Notes: generated by a model from the sequence alone, not told the origin. Counted from the stretch's first letter, positions 1 to 7,259 are shown. The stretch: 15,372 bases of DNA from an uncultured Collinsella sp. (GCA_902475475.1 CABRZY010000021.1:1-15372), one strand, 5' to 3'. Translations and numbers: made by a program.

Positions 1-759
1 GGCGATTTTTTTGACGTCTGCCATCCCACCGGCCGCGTTGCCTTCGCGAGCACCTTTGCCATGTTCGCAGCCGGCCGCGCTTTTGAGCAGGTCCGTAACT
101 CCATCGGCTACCCGCACCTCAACGTTAAGATTGGTGCCACGCACGCCGGTATCTCGGTGGGCGAGGATGGTGCCACGCACCAGTGCTGCGAGGATATCGC
201 CCTCATGCGCGTCATCCCCGGCATGACTGTGATCGTTCCTGCCGACGACGTCGAGGCCCGCGCCGTGACGCGCGCCGCCTACGAGTGCGACGGTCCGGTG
301 TACATGCGCTTCGCTCGTTTGGCCTCGCCGGTTATCAACGACCCCGAGACCTACAACTTCGAGTTGGGTAAGGGCATTGTCATGCGCGAGGGCGCCGACG
401 TCACCATCATCGCCTGCGGCCTGATGGTCGGCGAGGCTCTCGAGGCCGCCGAGCAGCTCGCTGCCGAGGGCATCGACGCCGAGGTCATCAACATGCACAC
501 CATCAAGCCCATCGATGCCGACCTGATCGTCAAGAGCGCCACCAAGACCGGCCACGTCGTGACCGTCGAGGAGCATTCTGTAATCGGTGGCCTGGGCAGC
601 GCCGTTGCCGACGTCCTGTGCGAGCAGTGCCCGACGCCCCTCAAGAAGATCGGCGTCAACGACACCTTTGGCGAGTCCGGCCCGGGTGCCGAGCTCTTGC
701 ACAAGTATGGCCTGGACGCCGCCAACATCGTGGCGACCACCAAGGAGTTCTTGGCATAA
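1..759 (+). CDS. Transketolase, C-terminal subunit (partial, 5' end outside window)
   Basis: This is the C-terminal half of a split transketolase, the TPP-dependent pentose-phosphate enzyme that moves two-carbon ketol units between sugar phosphates. The reading frame is open from base 1, so the start codon is outside the window; about 252 residues are visible. The pyrimidine-binding domain shows STFAMFAAGRAFEQ, then GATHAGISVGEDGATHQC and the EDIALMR motif. The C-terminal domain begins near GKGIVMREGADVTIIACG and holds NMHTIKPID. In this two-gene form the N-terminal (TPP diphosphate-binding) subunit is normally encoded just upstream. Oddity: the first residues read GDFFDVCHPTGRVAF, whereas family members have a GIAE-type motif with the catalytic Glu and an AAGL stretch between FFD and TGR; see findings. 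A strong terminator follows about 50 bp after the stop. The family call is secure; the state of the 5' edge is not. Confidence 0.93.
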   Translation, partial: GDFFDVCHPTGRVAFASTFAMFAAGRAFEQVRNSIGYPHLNVKIGATHAGISVGEDGATHQCCEDIALMRVIPGMTVIVPADDVEARAVTRAAYECDGPVYMRFARLASPVINDPETYNFELGKGIVMREGADVTIIACGLMVGEALEAAEQLAAEGIDAEVINMHTIKPIDADLIVKSATKTGHVVTVEEHSVIGGLGSAVADVLCEQCPTPLKKIGVNDTFGESGPGAELLHKYGLDAANIVATTKEFLA

Positions 760-807
760 GGCAAGGCGGATCTCAAGGACTGCTTCGCCAGAACTATGGA
801 AACCCGG

Positions 808-840
808 CAGGGGCGCTCTCTTGGAGAGCGCCCCTGTTTC
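808..840 (+). terminator. Rho-independent terminator of the transketolase gene
   Basis: A perfect 13-bp stem (808-820 with 824-836) around the 3-nt loop TTG is followed by TTT. It lies 48 bp past the transketolase stop codon and directly abuts the 67-bp palindrome that follows. Confidence 0.85.
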
Positions 841-907
841 AGTTGCGGTGAAATAGGGACTGATTAGACCTTTTAACTGGTAAAACAGTCCCTATTTCAC
901 CGCAACT
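841..907. repeat. 67-bp dispersed palindromic element, copy 1
   Basis: Two perfectly complementary 22-nt arms (841-862 and 886-907) enclose a 23-nt centre. The centre has its own small hairpin, TTTTA (871-875) with TAAAA (881-885). An element with the same outer arms, the same 67-bp length and the same 23-nt spacer length occurs at 14641-14707 with an unrelated centre. Its right arm is identical and its left arm has two changes. The pattern of conserved arms and free centre fits a REP/MITE-like element that is mobilised or maintained through its ends. No transposase is encoded next to it. It is non-coding. Confidence 0.85.
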
Positions 908-1262
908 CATGAAGACGCCCCTCAAGCACGGTCCCATCAGGGAAAAGGGCATATATCGACAAAGCGCAATTCAGACCCTTCCAGCTTTGTATATGCAGCA
1001 CCTCAAGATAAACGCGGCGACCCCTTAGTTATCGCAGGCCGGGCACAGGGTTACTCTCCAAATCTTTCCGCAGGACGGAGGAGCCCCCGCCGCACGTAGT
1101 GCGCAGCGGAGGCTCCGACATGTCCGAGGACGATTTGGAAAGCAACCCTGTGTCCGGCCGGAGGGACCCAAACACGGCCATGCTTCTTATGTGCAGCAAA
1201 GCTAATGCTGCTAAAATATTAAGCGCTCATGTAGTTTAAACGCACGACGATAAGGAGCACCA
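908..1262. other. Non-coding region upstream of ftsE
   Basis: About 355 bp contain no convincing gene. The middle is occupied by the large hairpin at 1037-1159 (separate entry). Nearer to ftsE there is a small hairpin, GCAGCA (1193-1198) with TGCTGC (1206-1211). The A/T-rich TAAAAT at 1212-1217 could be the -10 box of an ftsE promoter, but no good -35 box is seen at the right distance, so that promoter is only a suggestion. Bases 908-1036 show nothing I can name. Confidence 0.5.
1037..1159. repeat. Long imperfect hairpin (123 nt), structured RNA or palindromic element
   Basis: The outer arms 1037-1052 and 1144-1159 pair over 16 positions with one G-U wobble. Next inward, TCCAAATC (1057-1064) pairs with GATTTGGA (1132-1139). 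GGAGCC (1079-1084) then pairs with GGCTCC (1111-1116), and the tip is CGCAC-GTA-GTGCG (1091-1103). The nested arms give one extended rod-like fold with few interruptions. It could be a palindromic mobile element, a stable small RNA, or part of the ftsE leader. It is not a simple terminator, because no T tract follows. The coordinates are those of the arms. Confidence 0.7.
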
Positions 1263-2483
1263 GTGGGTAACCACTTCCGTACCTCCGGTGCGGGCGATGA
1301 TGCCCCCAAGACGCAGACAGGCGTCCAGGGCAGTCGTTTCGCCACTCCGGATTCAGAGGGCCAGCCTGTTGCTCAGGCCCCCGCTCAGCCGGCAGATCAG
1401 GCACAGCCGGCATCCGATCCCTTTGCCTACAATCCAACCAGCGATGTCGCGCTTTCCGGCGCGGCGGGTTTTGAGCCCGTTCAGGCCGTGACCGCTCGCG
1501 TGGAGCAGCCTCAGGCTGGCGCCGCCACGCCGCAGCCTACCATGGCCGGCATTCCCGACCCCATGGCCCCTGCGACGCCGGCTCCTCAGCCTGCGCAGTC
1601 CGGTCTCTTTGCCGCTATTCCCGACCCCACGCAGCCTGCTGCCCCGGTGGTCGAGAGCGATCAGGCCGCCGAGGTCGCAAGCCTCGATAACGCGCTCAAC
1701 AACCCCGATTTTACGTCGGTGTTTGCGCCCATCGATCCGCAGGCCAGCCGCAAGAAGATGGCCAAGCAGGCCGGTGTCGAGCCCGTCATCCTTATGGAGC
1801 ATGTCACCAAGATCTATCCGGCACAGCCCAACAAGCCTGCACTCGACGACATCAACATCGAGATTTATCCGGGCGAGTTCGTCTTCCTGGTCGGTCACTC
1901 CGGCTCGGGTAAGACCACGCTGCTGTCGACGCTCAACCGCGACGTCAAGCCGACGAGCGGCCGCATCCTGGTTGCCGGTCAGGACCTCATGAAGATCAAG
2001 AACCGCAAGGTTCCGTTCCTGCGCCGCCAGATTGGCGCCGTGTTCCAGGACTTTAAGCTTCTGCCGCAAAAGACCGCCTACGAAAACGTGGCGTTTGCCC
2101 TGCAGTGCATCGGCAAGCCCAAGGGCGTCATTCGCAGCCAGGTGCCCGAGGTGCTGCGTCTGGTCGGCCTGGCCGATCAGATGGACTCGCTGCCCGACCA
2201 GCTTTCCGGTGGCGAGCAGCAGCGCGTTGCCGTCGCCCGCGCTATGGTCAACCGTCCGCCGCTGCTGATCTGCGACGAGCCGACGGGCAACCTCGACCCG
2301 GCGATCTCGCTGGGCATCATGAAGCTGCTCGAGCGTATTAACCGCACCGGCACCACCGTGATCGTCGCCACGCACGACCGCGAGATGGTCGATAGCATGC
2401 ACCGTCGCGTGATCGCCCTCGAGGGCGGCCACGTTATCCGCGACCAGGAGAGGGGAGGTTACGGCAACTATGGCACCAACTAA
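1263..2483 (+). CDS. ftsE: Cell division ATP-binding protein FtsE with long N-terminal extension
   Basis: FtsE is the cytoplasmic ABC ATPase of the FtsEX complex, which activates peptidoglycan hydrolases at the division site. In the 406-residue product the ATPase domain spans about 174-398: Walker A GHSGSGKTT (211-219), Q-loop FQDF (261-264), signature LSGGEQQ (314-320), Walker B LLICDEP (334-340) and the switch His at 371. FtsE is usually about 220-230 residues. Here residues 1-172 form an extra Pro/Ala/Gln-rich, probably disordered tail with IPDP-containing segments. The GTG start at 1263 is preferred because AAGGAG (1252-1257) sits 5 nt upstream. The internal ATG at 1758, which would give an FtsE of normal size, has no well-spaced Shine-Dalgarno. 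The stop overlaps ftsX by 14 bp, which suggests translational coupling. The ATPase call is secure; the function of the extension is unknown. Confidence 0.93.
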   Translation: MGNHFRTSGAGDDAPKTQTGVQGSRFATPDSEGQPVAQAPAQPADQAQPASDPFAYNPTSDVALSGAAGFEPVQAVTARVEQPQAGAATPQPTMAGIPDPMAPATPAPQPAQSGLFAAIPDPTQPAAPVVESDQAAEVASLDNALNNPDFTSVFAPIDPQASRKKMAKQAGVEPVILMEHVTKIYPAQPNKPALDDINIEIYPGEFVFLVGHSGSGKTTLLSTLNRDVKPTSGRILVAGQDLMKIKNRKVPFLRRQIGAVFQDFKLLPQKTAYENVAFALQCIGKPKGVIRSQVPEVLRLVGLADQMDSLPDQLSGGEQQRVAVARAMVNRPPLLICDEPTGNLDPAISLGIMKLLERINRTGTTVIVATHDREMVDSMHRRVIALEGGHVIRDQERGGYGNYGTN

Positions 2484-3390
2484 CGTAGGCTACTCCTTCA
2501 AAGAGGCAATCAGCCACTTCTTCCGTAACTGGACTACCTCGCTCGGCGCCGTCATCACGATCTTCCTTTCGCTGTTTATCATCGGCCTGTTTATCATGGG
2601 CTCTGCGATGCTGAACTCCGTGATCGGCACCGTCGAGGATCAGGTTGTCATCAACGCGTTCATTAGTGATGACGCCGATCAGGCTGATGTTCAGGCTTTT
2701 GAGGCCGAGCTTAAGACGTGGAATAACGTCAAGTCCGTGACCTATAAGGACAAGGACGACGCGTTGGCCGAGTATACGAGCAAGATGTCGGGCAACGCCG
2801 ACGCCACCATGAGCGCGCTCGACGGCCAGAACCCGCTGCCCGCCTCGTTTGCGATTGAGATGGACGATCCGTCTCAGGTCGAGAGCACGGCCAAGAAGCT
2901 CAAGAAGAATGCCGACTTCCAAAAGATCGCGGACGACGGCGACGTCAACGCGAGCGTACTGTATGGCCAGGAGGAAGTAAGCCGCCTGTTCCAGGTGACC
3001 AACTACATCCGTATTGCCGCCGTGGTGCTCGTTGGCCTTCTGACCTTTATCGCGTTCATCTTTATCAACAACACGATTCGCCTGTCCATCACGGCGCGTC
3101 GTCGCGAGATTGCGATTATGCGTCTGGTCGGCGCCAGCAACGGCTTCATTCGTGGCCCGTTTATCACCGAGGGTGTACTGCAGGCCATTTTGGGCTCGCT
3201 GCTTTCCATCGGCGTTCTGGAGCTGCTGCGCAATCTGATGATTCCGCGTCTGCAGGAGAGCATCGGCTGGATGTCGTTTGCCCTGCCGATGCAGTACTAC
3301 CTGGTGACCTATGCTGCGCTGATTCTGGTCGGCGTGATTATCGGTCTCTTTGGTTCTGCCATCGCCATGCGCCGCTACCTGCGCGTGTAG
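2470..3390 (+). CDS. ftsX: Cell division protein FtsX
   Basis: FtsX is the membrane partner of FtsE. It relays ATP hydrolysis through an outside loop to peptidoglycan hydrolases. The 306 residues have the expected layout: a short cytoplasmic N-terminus, TM1 (about 23-47), a large extracellular domain (about 48-178), TM2 (about 180-202), the basic cytoplasmic segment with RRREIAIMRLVGASN (about 211-224) typical of this permease family, then TM3 (about 232-256) and TM4 (about 278-300). The start ATG at 2470 lies inside the end of ftsE; GGGGAGG at 2452-2458 is the likely ribosome site, at a slightly long spacing of 11 nt. A terminator follows 25 bp after the stop, closing a two-gene ftsEX operon. 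Confidence 0.95.
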   Translation: MAPTNVGYSFKEAISHFFRNWTTSLGAVITIFLSLFIIGLFIMGSAMLNSVIGTVEDQVVINAFISDDADQADVQAFEAELKTWNNVKSVTYKDKDDALAEYTSKMSGNADATMSALDGQNPLPASFAIEMDDPSQVESTAKKLKKNADFQKIADDGDVNASVLYGQEEVSRLFQVTNYIRIAAVVLVGLLTFIAFIFINNTIRLSITARRREIAIMRLVGASNGFIRGPFITEGVLQAILGSLLSIGVLELLRNLMIPRLQESIGWMSFALPMQYYLVTYAALILVGVIIGLFGSAIAMRRYLRV

Positions 3391-3414
3391 GCATGCCTGG
3401 AATTCATCCCTTCC

Positions 3415-3450
3415 AACGGGTCGTCTCTTATGGGGCGGCCCGTTTTTTGT
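3415..3450 (+). terminator. Rho-independent terminator of ftsEX
   Basis: AACGGGTCG (3415-3423) pairs with CGGCCCGTT (3436-3444), with one G-U wobble, and leads into a run of six T (3443-3448). Confidence 0.85.
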
Positions 3451-3462
3451 CCCCTAGGGGAC
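3449..3462. repeat. Perfect 14-bp palindrome between ftsX terminator and rnr
   Basis: GTCCCCTAGGGGAC is a perfect 14-bp palindrome immediately after the T tract of the ftsX terminator and 64 bp before rnr. It may be an operator or a remnant of a palindromic element. It is too short for a firm assignment. Confidence 0.4.
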
Positions 3463-3525
3463 GGCAGAAAAGCGAATCATTTGGGTAGACTCTTTGGAGT
3501 TCGCAATCGATAGTTAGGAGGCGCC

Positions 3526-5661
3526 ATGGGGCGCAATAACAAGCATAAGCGTGGAGCTCGCAATAAGCGCGGGCCGGTGCGCAGCGAACGCCGTCCGAGC
3601 CTGGCCGGGCGCGTGCAGCTCCATGAGCACAGCGCCTATGTCATAACCGAGAGCGGCGACTACAAGGTCATGGGCCGCGGTAAGCGTGAGATCATGGACG
3701 GCGATACCGTTGCCGTGAGCATTAAGAATAGCCCGCATGGCGAGCGTCGCGCCGTGATCGAGGGCGTAGTTGAGCGCGCAGCCATAAGCGTGGTGGGCAC
3801 GTACCAGACCGCCGGTCCGCTCGGTGTGATTGAGCCGCTCGATTCGCGCCTGAAGGCCGACTTCTTCATTTTGCCCGAGGATACCTCGGCGGATCGTCTG
3901 GGTGTCCACCCGGGTGATGCCGTTGTCGCGCGCATTTTGACCTACCCGACGCGCCTGGAATCGGGCACCGTGACGATCGAACACCGCATTGGCGGAGATG
4001 ACGCGCCCGATTTGGGCGTTCAATATGTGATGGCGCGTTACGGCTATACCGATAGCTATCCCGAGGCCGCGCTAGACGAGGCCGAGGGGCTTTCGCTCGA
4101 TGTGTCCGCGGCGCTTAAGGACCCGCTCCGCCGCGATCTGCGCGACCGCTTTGTCATCACGATCGACCCAGTCGACGCGCGCGACTTTGACGATGCCATT
4201 TCGTTGGAGCGCACGCCCGAGGGTGGCTACAAGCTGGGTGTGCATATCGCCGACGTTTCACACTATGTGGCTTGGGACGGGCATATCGATCTTGAGGCTC
4301 GCCATCGTACGACATCGGTGTATCTGGCCGATCGTGTGCTTCCCATGCTGCCCGAACGCCTGTCCTGTGACCTGTGCTCGCTTCGCCCTGACGAGGACCG
4401 TCTTGCGTTTACCATCGATATCGAGCTCGATGCGCAGGGTCGCGTGCGGCATTACGATCCGTACCCCAGCGTGATTCGCTCGCGTGTGCGTATGGACTAT
4501 GACGGCGCCGAGGCGCTGCTGGTGCGTGCCGGCGCGGTTGAGTATTCGGTGCTGGAGGGTGCAGCCGAGGATGTTGCGGCTGCCGAGACCTCGCGCGAGG
4601 AAGCGCTTGAGCGCGGTCTTGCGTGCGAGGAGGCCGCCCGCGGCTACAACGTCGACCTCGGCGATTTCCTTGTCGCCGCTAACGAACTCGCCGAACTCCG
4701 CCGTCGTATCCGTCGCGCCCGCGGCTCGGTCGATTTTGACACGGCCGAGATTCGTGCTCTGTTGGATGAGGACGGAGTGCCCGTGCAGATTGTGGCGCGT
4801 GAGCGTTCGTGTGCCACGTCGCTTATCGAGGAAGCTATGCTGCTCGCCAACGAGTGCGTTGCAGAGTGGCTGGCAGACCGTGATATCGAGGCCTGCTATC
4901 GCGTGCATGAGGATCCGAGCCCCGATAGCCTGCACGGTGCCGCCGTTGCGCTGGCGCAGCTAGGCATCATCGACGATCGCCGTGCTGCCGGTATTGCCCT
5001 GGGGAGCCCCGATGAGCTGCAGGCTGCAGTCGATGCTGCCGCCGGTACGGCCAACGCACCGCTCGTTAACACGCTGCTTCTGCGCAGCATGCAGCGCGCG
5101 CTGTACAAGCCGCGCAACGAGGGCCACTTTGCGCTCGCCGCGCCGTGCTACTGTCACTTTACGAGTCCCATCCGTCGCTACCCCGATCTGGTGGTGCACC
5201 GCGTGCTCAAACTGCAGTTGGCCTATGAGCGGCTCGGCGGCAAGGACGCCTTGGTCCGTACGCCGCGGCTGATCGGCAAGGGGCGCGAGTCGCTGCCGCG
5301 CATTCTGCCGCAGATCTGCCGCGCATGCAGCGATGCCGAGCGCGCGGCAGATGCCGCCAGCCATGCGACGCAAAAGATCAAGATTGCCCAGTACTATGAG
5401 GACCGTCTGGGTGAGCGCTATGCCGGAACCGTCTCGTGGGTTAGCAGCATGGGCCTCTTTGTGCGCTTGGACCTAACACAGGTCGAGGGCCTGGTTTCAA
5501 TTAAGAGCCTGGGCAACGAGTGGCTCGAGTTCGACGAGGACGCGCTTACGCTGACGGGCGCCGACACGGGGACTCGCTATGAACTGGGCCAGCGCGTGAT
5601 TATCGAGGTCTCGCGCGTCAATACCACGCGTGGACACTTGGACTTTAAGCTTATCCATTAG
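3526..5661 (+). CDS. rnr: Ribonuclease R (RNB-family 3'-5' exoribonuclease)
   Basis: RNase R is a processive 3'-to-5' exoribonuclease that degrades structured RNA and, with tmRNA-SmpB, defective mRNA on stalled ribosomes. The 711 residues show a very basic N-terminus (GRNNKHKRGARNKRG), cold-shock-like RNA-binding domains (about 25-170), the RNB catalytic domain and a C-terminal S1 domain (about 630-708). The catalytic motif IDPVDARDFDDA supplies the metal-binding aspartates D214, D220, D222 and D223. The motif HFTSPIRRYPDL (about 543-554) is also diagnostic. The ATG at 3526 has AGGAG at 3516-3520, 5 nt upstream. The ftsX terminator lies before it and another terminator after it, so it is probably a single-gene transcript. 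TAGACT (3485-3490) is a possible -10 box. It is not followed by smpB, its frequent neighbour, which lies 8.5 kb downstream. Confidence 0.95.
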   Translation: MGRNNKHKRGARNKRGPVRSERRPSLAGRVQLHEHSAYVITESGDYKVMGRGKREIMDGDTVAVSIKNSPHGERRAVIEGVVERAAISVVGTYQTAGPLGVIEPLDSRLKADFFILPEDTSADRLGVHPGDAVVARILTYPTRLESGTVTIEHRIGGDDAPDLGVQYVMARYGYTDSYPEAALDEAEGLSLDVSAALKDPLRRDLRDRFVITIDPVDARDFDDAISLERTPEGGYKLGVHIADVSHYVAWDGHIDLEARHRTTSVYLADRVLPMLPERLSCDLCSLRPDEDRLAFTIDIELDAQGRVRHYDPYPSVIRSRVRMDYDGAEALLVRAGAVEYSVLEGAAEDVAAAETSREEALERGLACEEAARGYNVDLGDFLVAANELAELRRRIRRARGSVDFDTAEIRALLDEDGVPVQIVARERSCATSLIEEAMLLANECVAEWLADRDIEACYRVHEDPSPDSLHGAAVALAQLGIIDDRRAAGIALGSPDELQAAVDAAAGTANAPLVNTLLLRSMQRALYKPRNEGHFALAAPCYCHFTSPIRRYPDLVVHRVLKLQLAYERLGGKDALVRTPRLIGKGRESLPRILPQICRACSDAERAADAASHATQKIKIAQYYEDRLGERYAGTVSWVSSMGLFVRLDLTQVEGLVSIKSLGNEWLEFDEDALTLTGADTGTRYELGQRVIIEVSRVNTTRGHLDFKLIH

Positions 5662-5684
5662 CTAAATCCCGACTCGTGGCGAGA

Positions 5685-5721
5685 GAGCGGAGGGCGGTCT
5701 TTCGGGACCGCCCTTCGCATT
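5685..5721 (+). terminator. Rho-independent terminator of rnr
   Basis: A 13-bp stem (5685-5697 with 5704-5716, one G-U wobble) encloses the 6-nt loop TTTCGG. The following T tract is short (ATTTG), so it may not be fully efficient. Confidence 0.75.
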
Positions 5722-5776
5722 TGAATCGTGACTACCTTGTCGTCTGCTCGGCCGCCCGCTTACCTGCTATTTGAGA

Positions 5777-5820
5777 GGTAAAACCTACCAAAATAAACCT
5801 GTCCCTTTTGGCAGGTTTAC
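5777..5820. promoter_or_regulatory. AAACCT/AGGTTT motif array upstream of the recombinase gene
   Basis: Two direct AAACCT motifs (5781-5786, 5795-5800) are followed by an inverted AGGTTT (5813-5818). A further AGGT (5777-5780) precedes them. The arms 5781-5793 and 5806-5818 form a 13-bp inverted repeat with one mismatch. The array ends 18 bp before the recombinase ATG. The position suggests an autoregulatory operator or a recombinase binding (crossover or accessory) site; neither role is proven from sequence. The T run in the right arm is internal, so a terminator is unlikely. Confidence 0.5.
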
Positions 5821-5837
5821 AAGAAAGCGGGGATGAG

Positions 5838-6443
5838 ATGGCGACGGTGTACGGGTATGCGCGGGTGAGTTCGCGCGATCAGAATCTGAATCGGCAGCTG
5901 GATGCGCTGGGCGCCTATGGCGTGGGCTCAGCGAATATTTATGCCGACCATGCGAGCGGCAAGGACTTCGATCGACCGCATTATCGCGAGCTGTTGCACG
6001 TCCTGGGAGACGGGGACGTGCTGGTGGTGCTTTCTATCGACCGACTTGGTCGTAATTACTCCGAGATTCTTGAGGAATGGCGACGCATTACCAAGGAGCT
6101 CGGGGTTGCCATTGTGGTGTTGGACATGCCATTGCTTGACACGCGCGCTAGGGCCAGCGGCGCGCCGGATGTGACCAACACCCTGATTGCCGATATTGTG
6201 CTGCAACTGCTGAGCTACGTGGCGCAGGTGGAGCGCGAGAATATCCATCGGCGCCAGGCGGAGGGAATTGCAGCGGCGCGGGCGCGAGGGGTCCGTTTCG
6301 GTCGACCTCGCAAGCCGTGCCCTCCTCAGTTTGAGCTGGTGCGCGATAGCTATGAGGCGGGCGATATTACCCGCAGCCAGGCGGCAAAGTGCCTGGGCGT
6401 GTGCGTGGGGACGTTCGATCGCTGGATGCGCGAGGCGGGGTAG
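5838..6443 (+). CDS. Serine recombinase (resolvase/invertase family)
   Basis: This is a site-specific recombinase that cuts DNA through a 5'-phosphoserine link. The 201 residues carry the N-terminal catalytic domain: YGYARVSSRDQN with the expected nucleophile Ser11, and SIDRLGRNY with the conserved arginines. The long E-helix follows (about 118-145, ending VERENIHRRQAEG). A short C-terminal helix-turn-helix covers about 178-200 (ITRSQAAKCLGVCVGTFDRW). The length matches small resolvases and Hin/Pin-type invertases, not large integrases. ATG at 5838 is chosen over an upstream in-frame TTG (5808), because the TTG lies inside the inverted repeat and lacks a ribosome site, while a purine-rich GCGGGG precedes the ATG. 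No transposase, cassette or obvious invertible segment is next to it, so its target is unknown. It could be a relic of a mobile element or a regulator of phase variation elsewhere. Confidence 0.9.
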   Translation: MATVYGYARVSSRDQNLNRQLDALGAYGVGSANIYADHASGKDFDRPHYRELLHVLGDGDVLVVLSIDRLGRNYSEILEEWRRITKELGVAIVVLDMPLLDTRARASGAPDVTNTLIADIVLQLLSYVAQVERENIHRRQAEGIAAARARGVRFGRPRKPCPPQFELVRDSYEAGDITRSQAAKCLGVCVGTFDRWMREAG

Positions 6444-6547
6444 GGGTTTGCGTCGCTTTGTCGCTTCCTGTTGCGATTCAAATTTTGATACGGTGACGAT
6501 GCCATTTGGGGCTACACTCGCTGATATTCAAAAAAGGAGGTTGGCCC

Positions 6548-7129
6548 TTGGCGCGCGTAAAACAAATAATCGGATGGACCGCGATCGTTCTGTTCGCTGC
6601 AACGCTGGCGGGCATCTGGGTGCTGACGGAGCAAAATGCGGTGGAGACGTCGTTGCTGAGCGAGTCCACCGCGCGTGTGGTGGAGGGCCAGGCTACGGGC
6701 GTTCAGGCTGCCGATGCCACGGGTGAAGCCCAGACGGAGAACGGAATGACCGGGGGCGCCGATTCGGCTGCCTCGAATGTCCGGTCTGGCCGACTTGCTT
6801 CCATTCGCATGTGGGTGGGCACAAACGTCCGTCGCGTTGCCCATACCGTAGAGTTTTTCTTCGTCGGATTGTTCGCCTCGGTGGTCGTGGTTTGCTTTTC
6901 CAGGCGTCCGTGGAGCGTATGCTCCCGTTGCGTGCCCGTATTGCTCTTTTGCGCCGCCTGCTCCGTTGGCGATCAGGTACATAAGATCTTTGTTCCCGGC
7001 AGGCATTTCGACGTTATCGATCTAGGATTCGATGCTGCGGGCTATGTCACCGCCATGCTGTTGGTATTGCTGGCGGCGGCGTTGGTGCGCCATGCGACTC
7101 GGCCGATCGGCGCCCATGCGAGGCGCTAG
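6548..7129 (+). CDS. VanZ-like family membrane protein
   Basis: The 193-residue product is a small membrane protein of the VanZ-like family, named after the low-level teicoplanin-resistance protein; most members have no known role. Visible signatures are AHTVEFFFVGLF (98-109, with the conserved His99 and Glu102) and DQVHKIFVPGRHFDVIDLGFD (142-162, with His145, VPGR and the Asp series), followed by a Gly-containing last membrane helix. Predicted membrane segments are about 8-27, 102-118, 127-142 and 163-182. Between the first and second lies a Gly/Ala/Glu/Ser-rich stretch (about 35-85) that looks unstructured and is probably outside the membrane. The start is TTG at 6548 because the perfect AAGGAGG (6534-6540) sits 7 nt upstream; an upstream GTG at 6506 lacks such a site. 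TACACT (6513-6518) may be a -10 box. It is followed by its own terminator, so it is monocistronic. Confidence 0.8.
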   Translation: MARVKQIIGWTAIVLFAATLAGIWVLTEQNAVETSLLSESTARVVEGQATGVQAADATGEAQTENGMTGGADSAASNVRSGRLASIRMWVGTNVRRVAHTVEFFFVGLFASVVVVCFSRRPWSVCSRCVPVLLFCAACSVGDQVHKIFVPGRHFDVIDLGFDAAGYVTAMLLVLLAAALVRHATRPIGAHARR

Positions 7130-7208
7130 CCGGTAACAAACCCGTTTCTGATAATGCGACCTTGTTGAATTATTTTGTGTCGCGCGTATTTCCGAGCGGT
7201 CGGATTTG

Positions 7209-7237
7209 AGGGGCGAGCGGTAGAACGCTCGCCCTTT
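7209..7237 (+). terminator. Terminator after the VanZ-like gene
   Basis: GGGCGAGCG (7211-7219) pairs perfectly with CGCTCGCCC (7226-7234) around a 6-nt loop. A-T and G-T pairs extend the base, and TTT follows. The T tract is short. Confidence 0.7.
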
Positions 7238-7259
7238 GTGCGCCACGATGCGGCACAAT

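Noticed and set aside
841..907. CRISPR array or riboswitch in the repeat region
   Set aside because: There is a single palindrome with no repeat-spacer periodicity, and no known riboswitch layout is recognisable. The related copy is 13.8 kb away.
1353..2432. A 359-codon open frame on the minus strand, opposite ftsE
   Set aside because: It has the same cause: it lies fully antisense to a gene with all ABC ATPase motifs, and has no domain or start signal of its own.
5808..5837. Upstream TTG start for the serine recombinase
   Set aside because: It lies within the inverted repeat, has no ribosome site, and would add ten residues not found before the usual YGYARVS opening.
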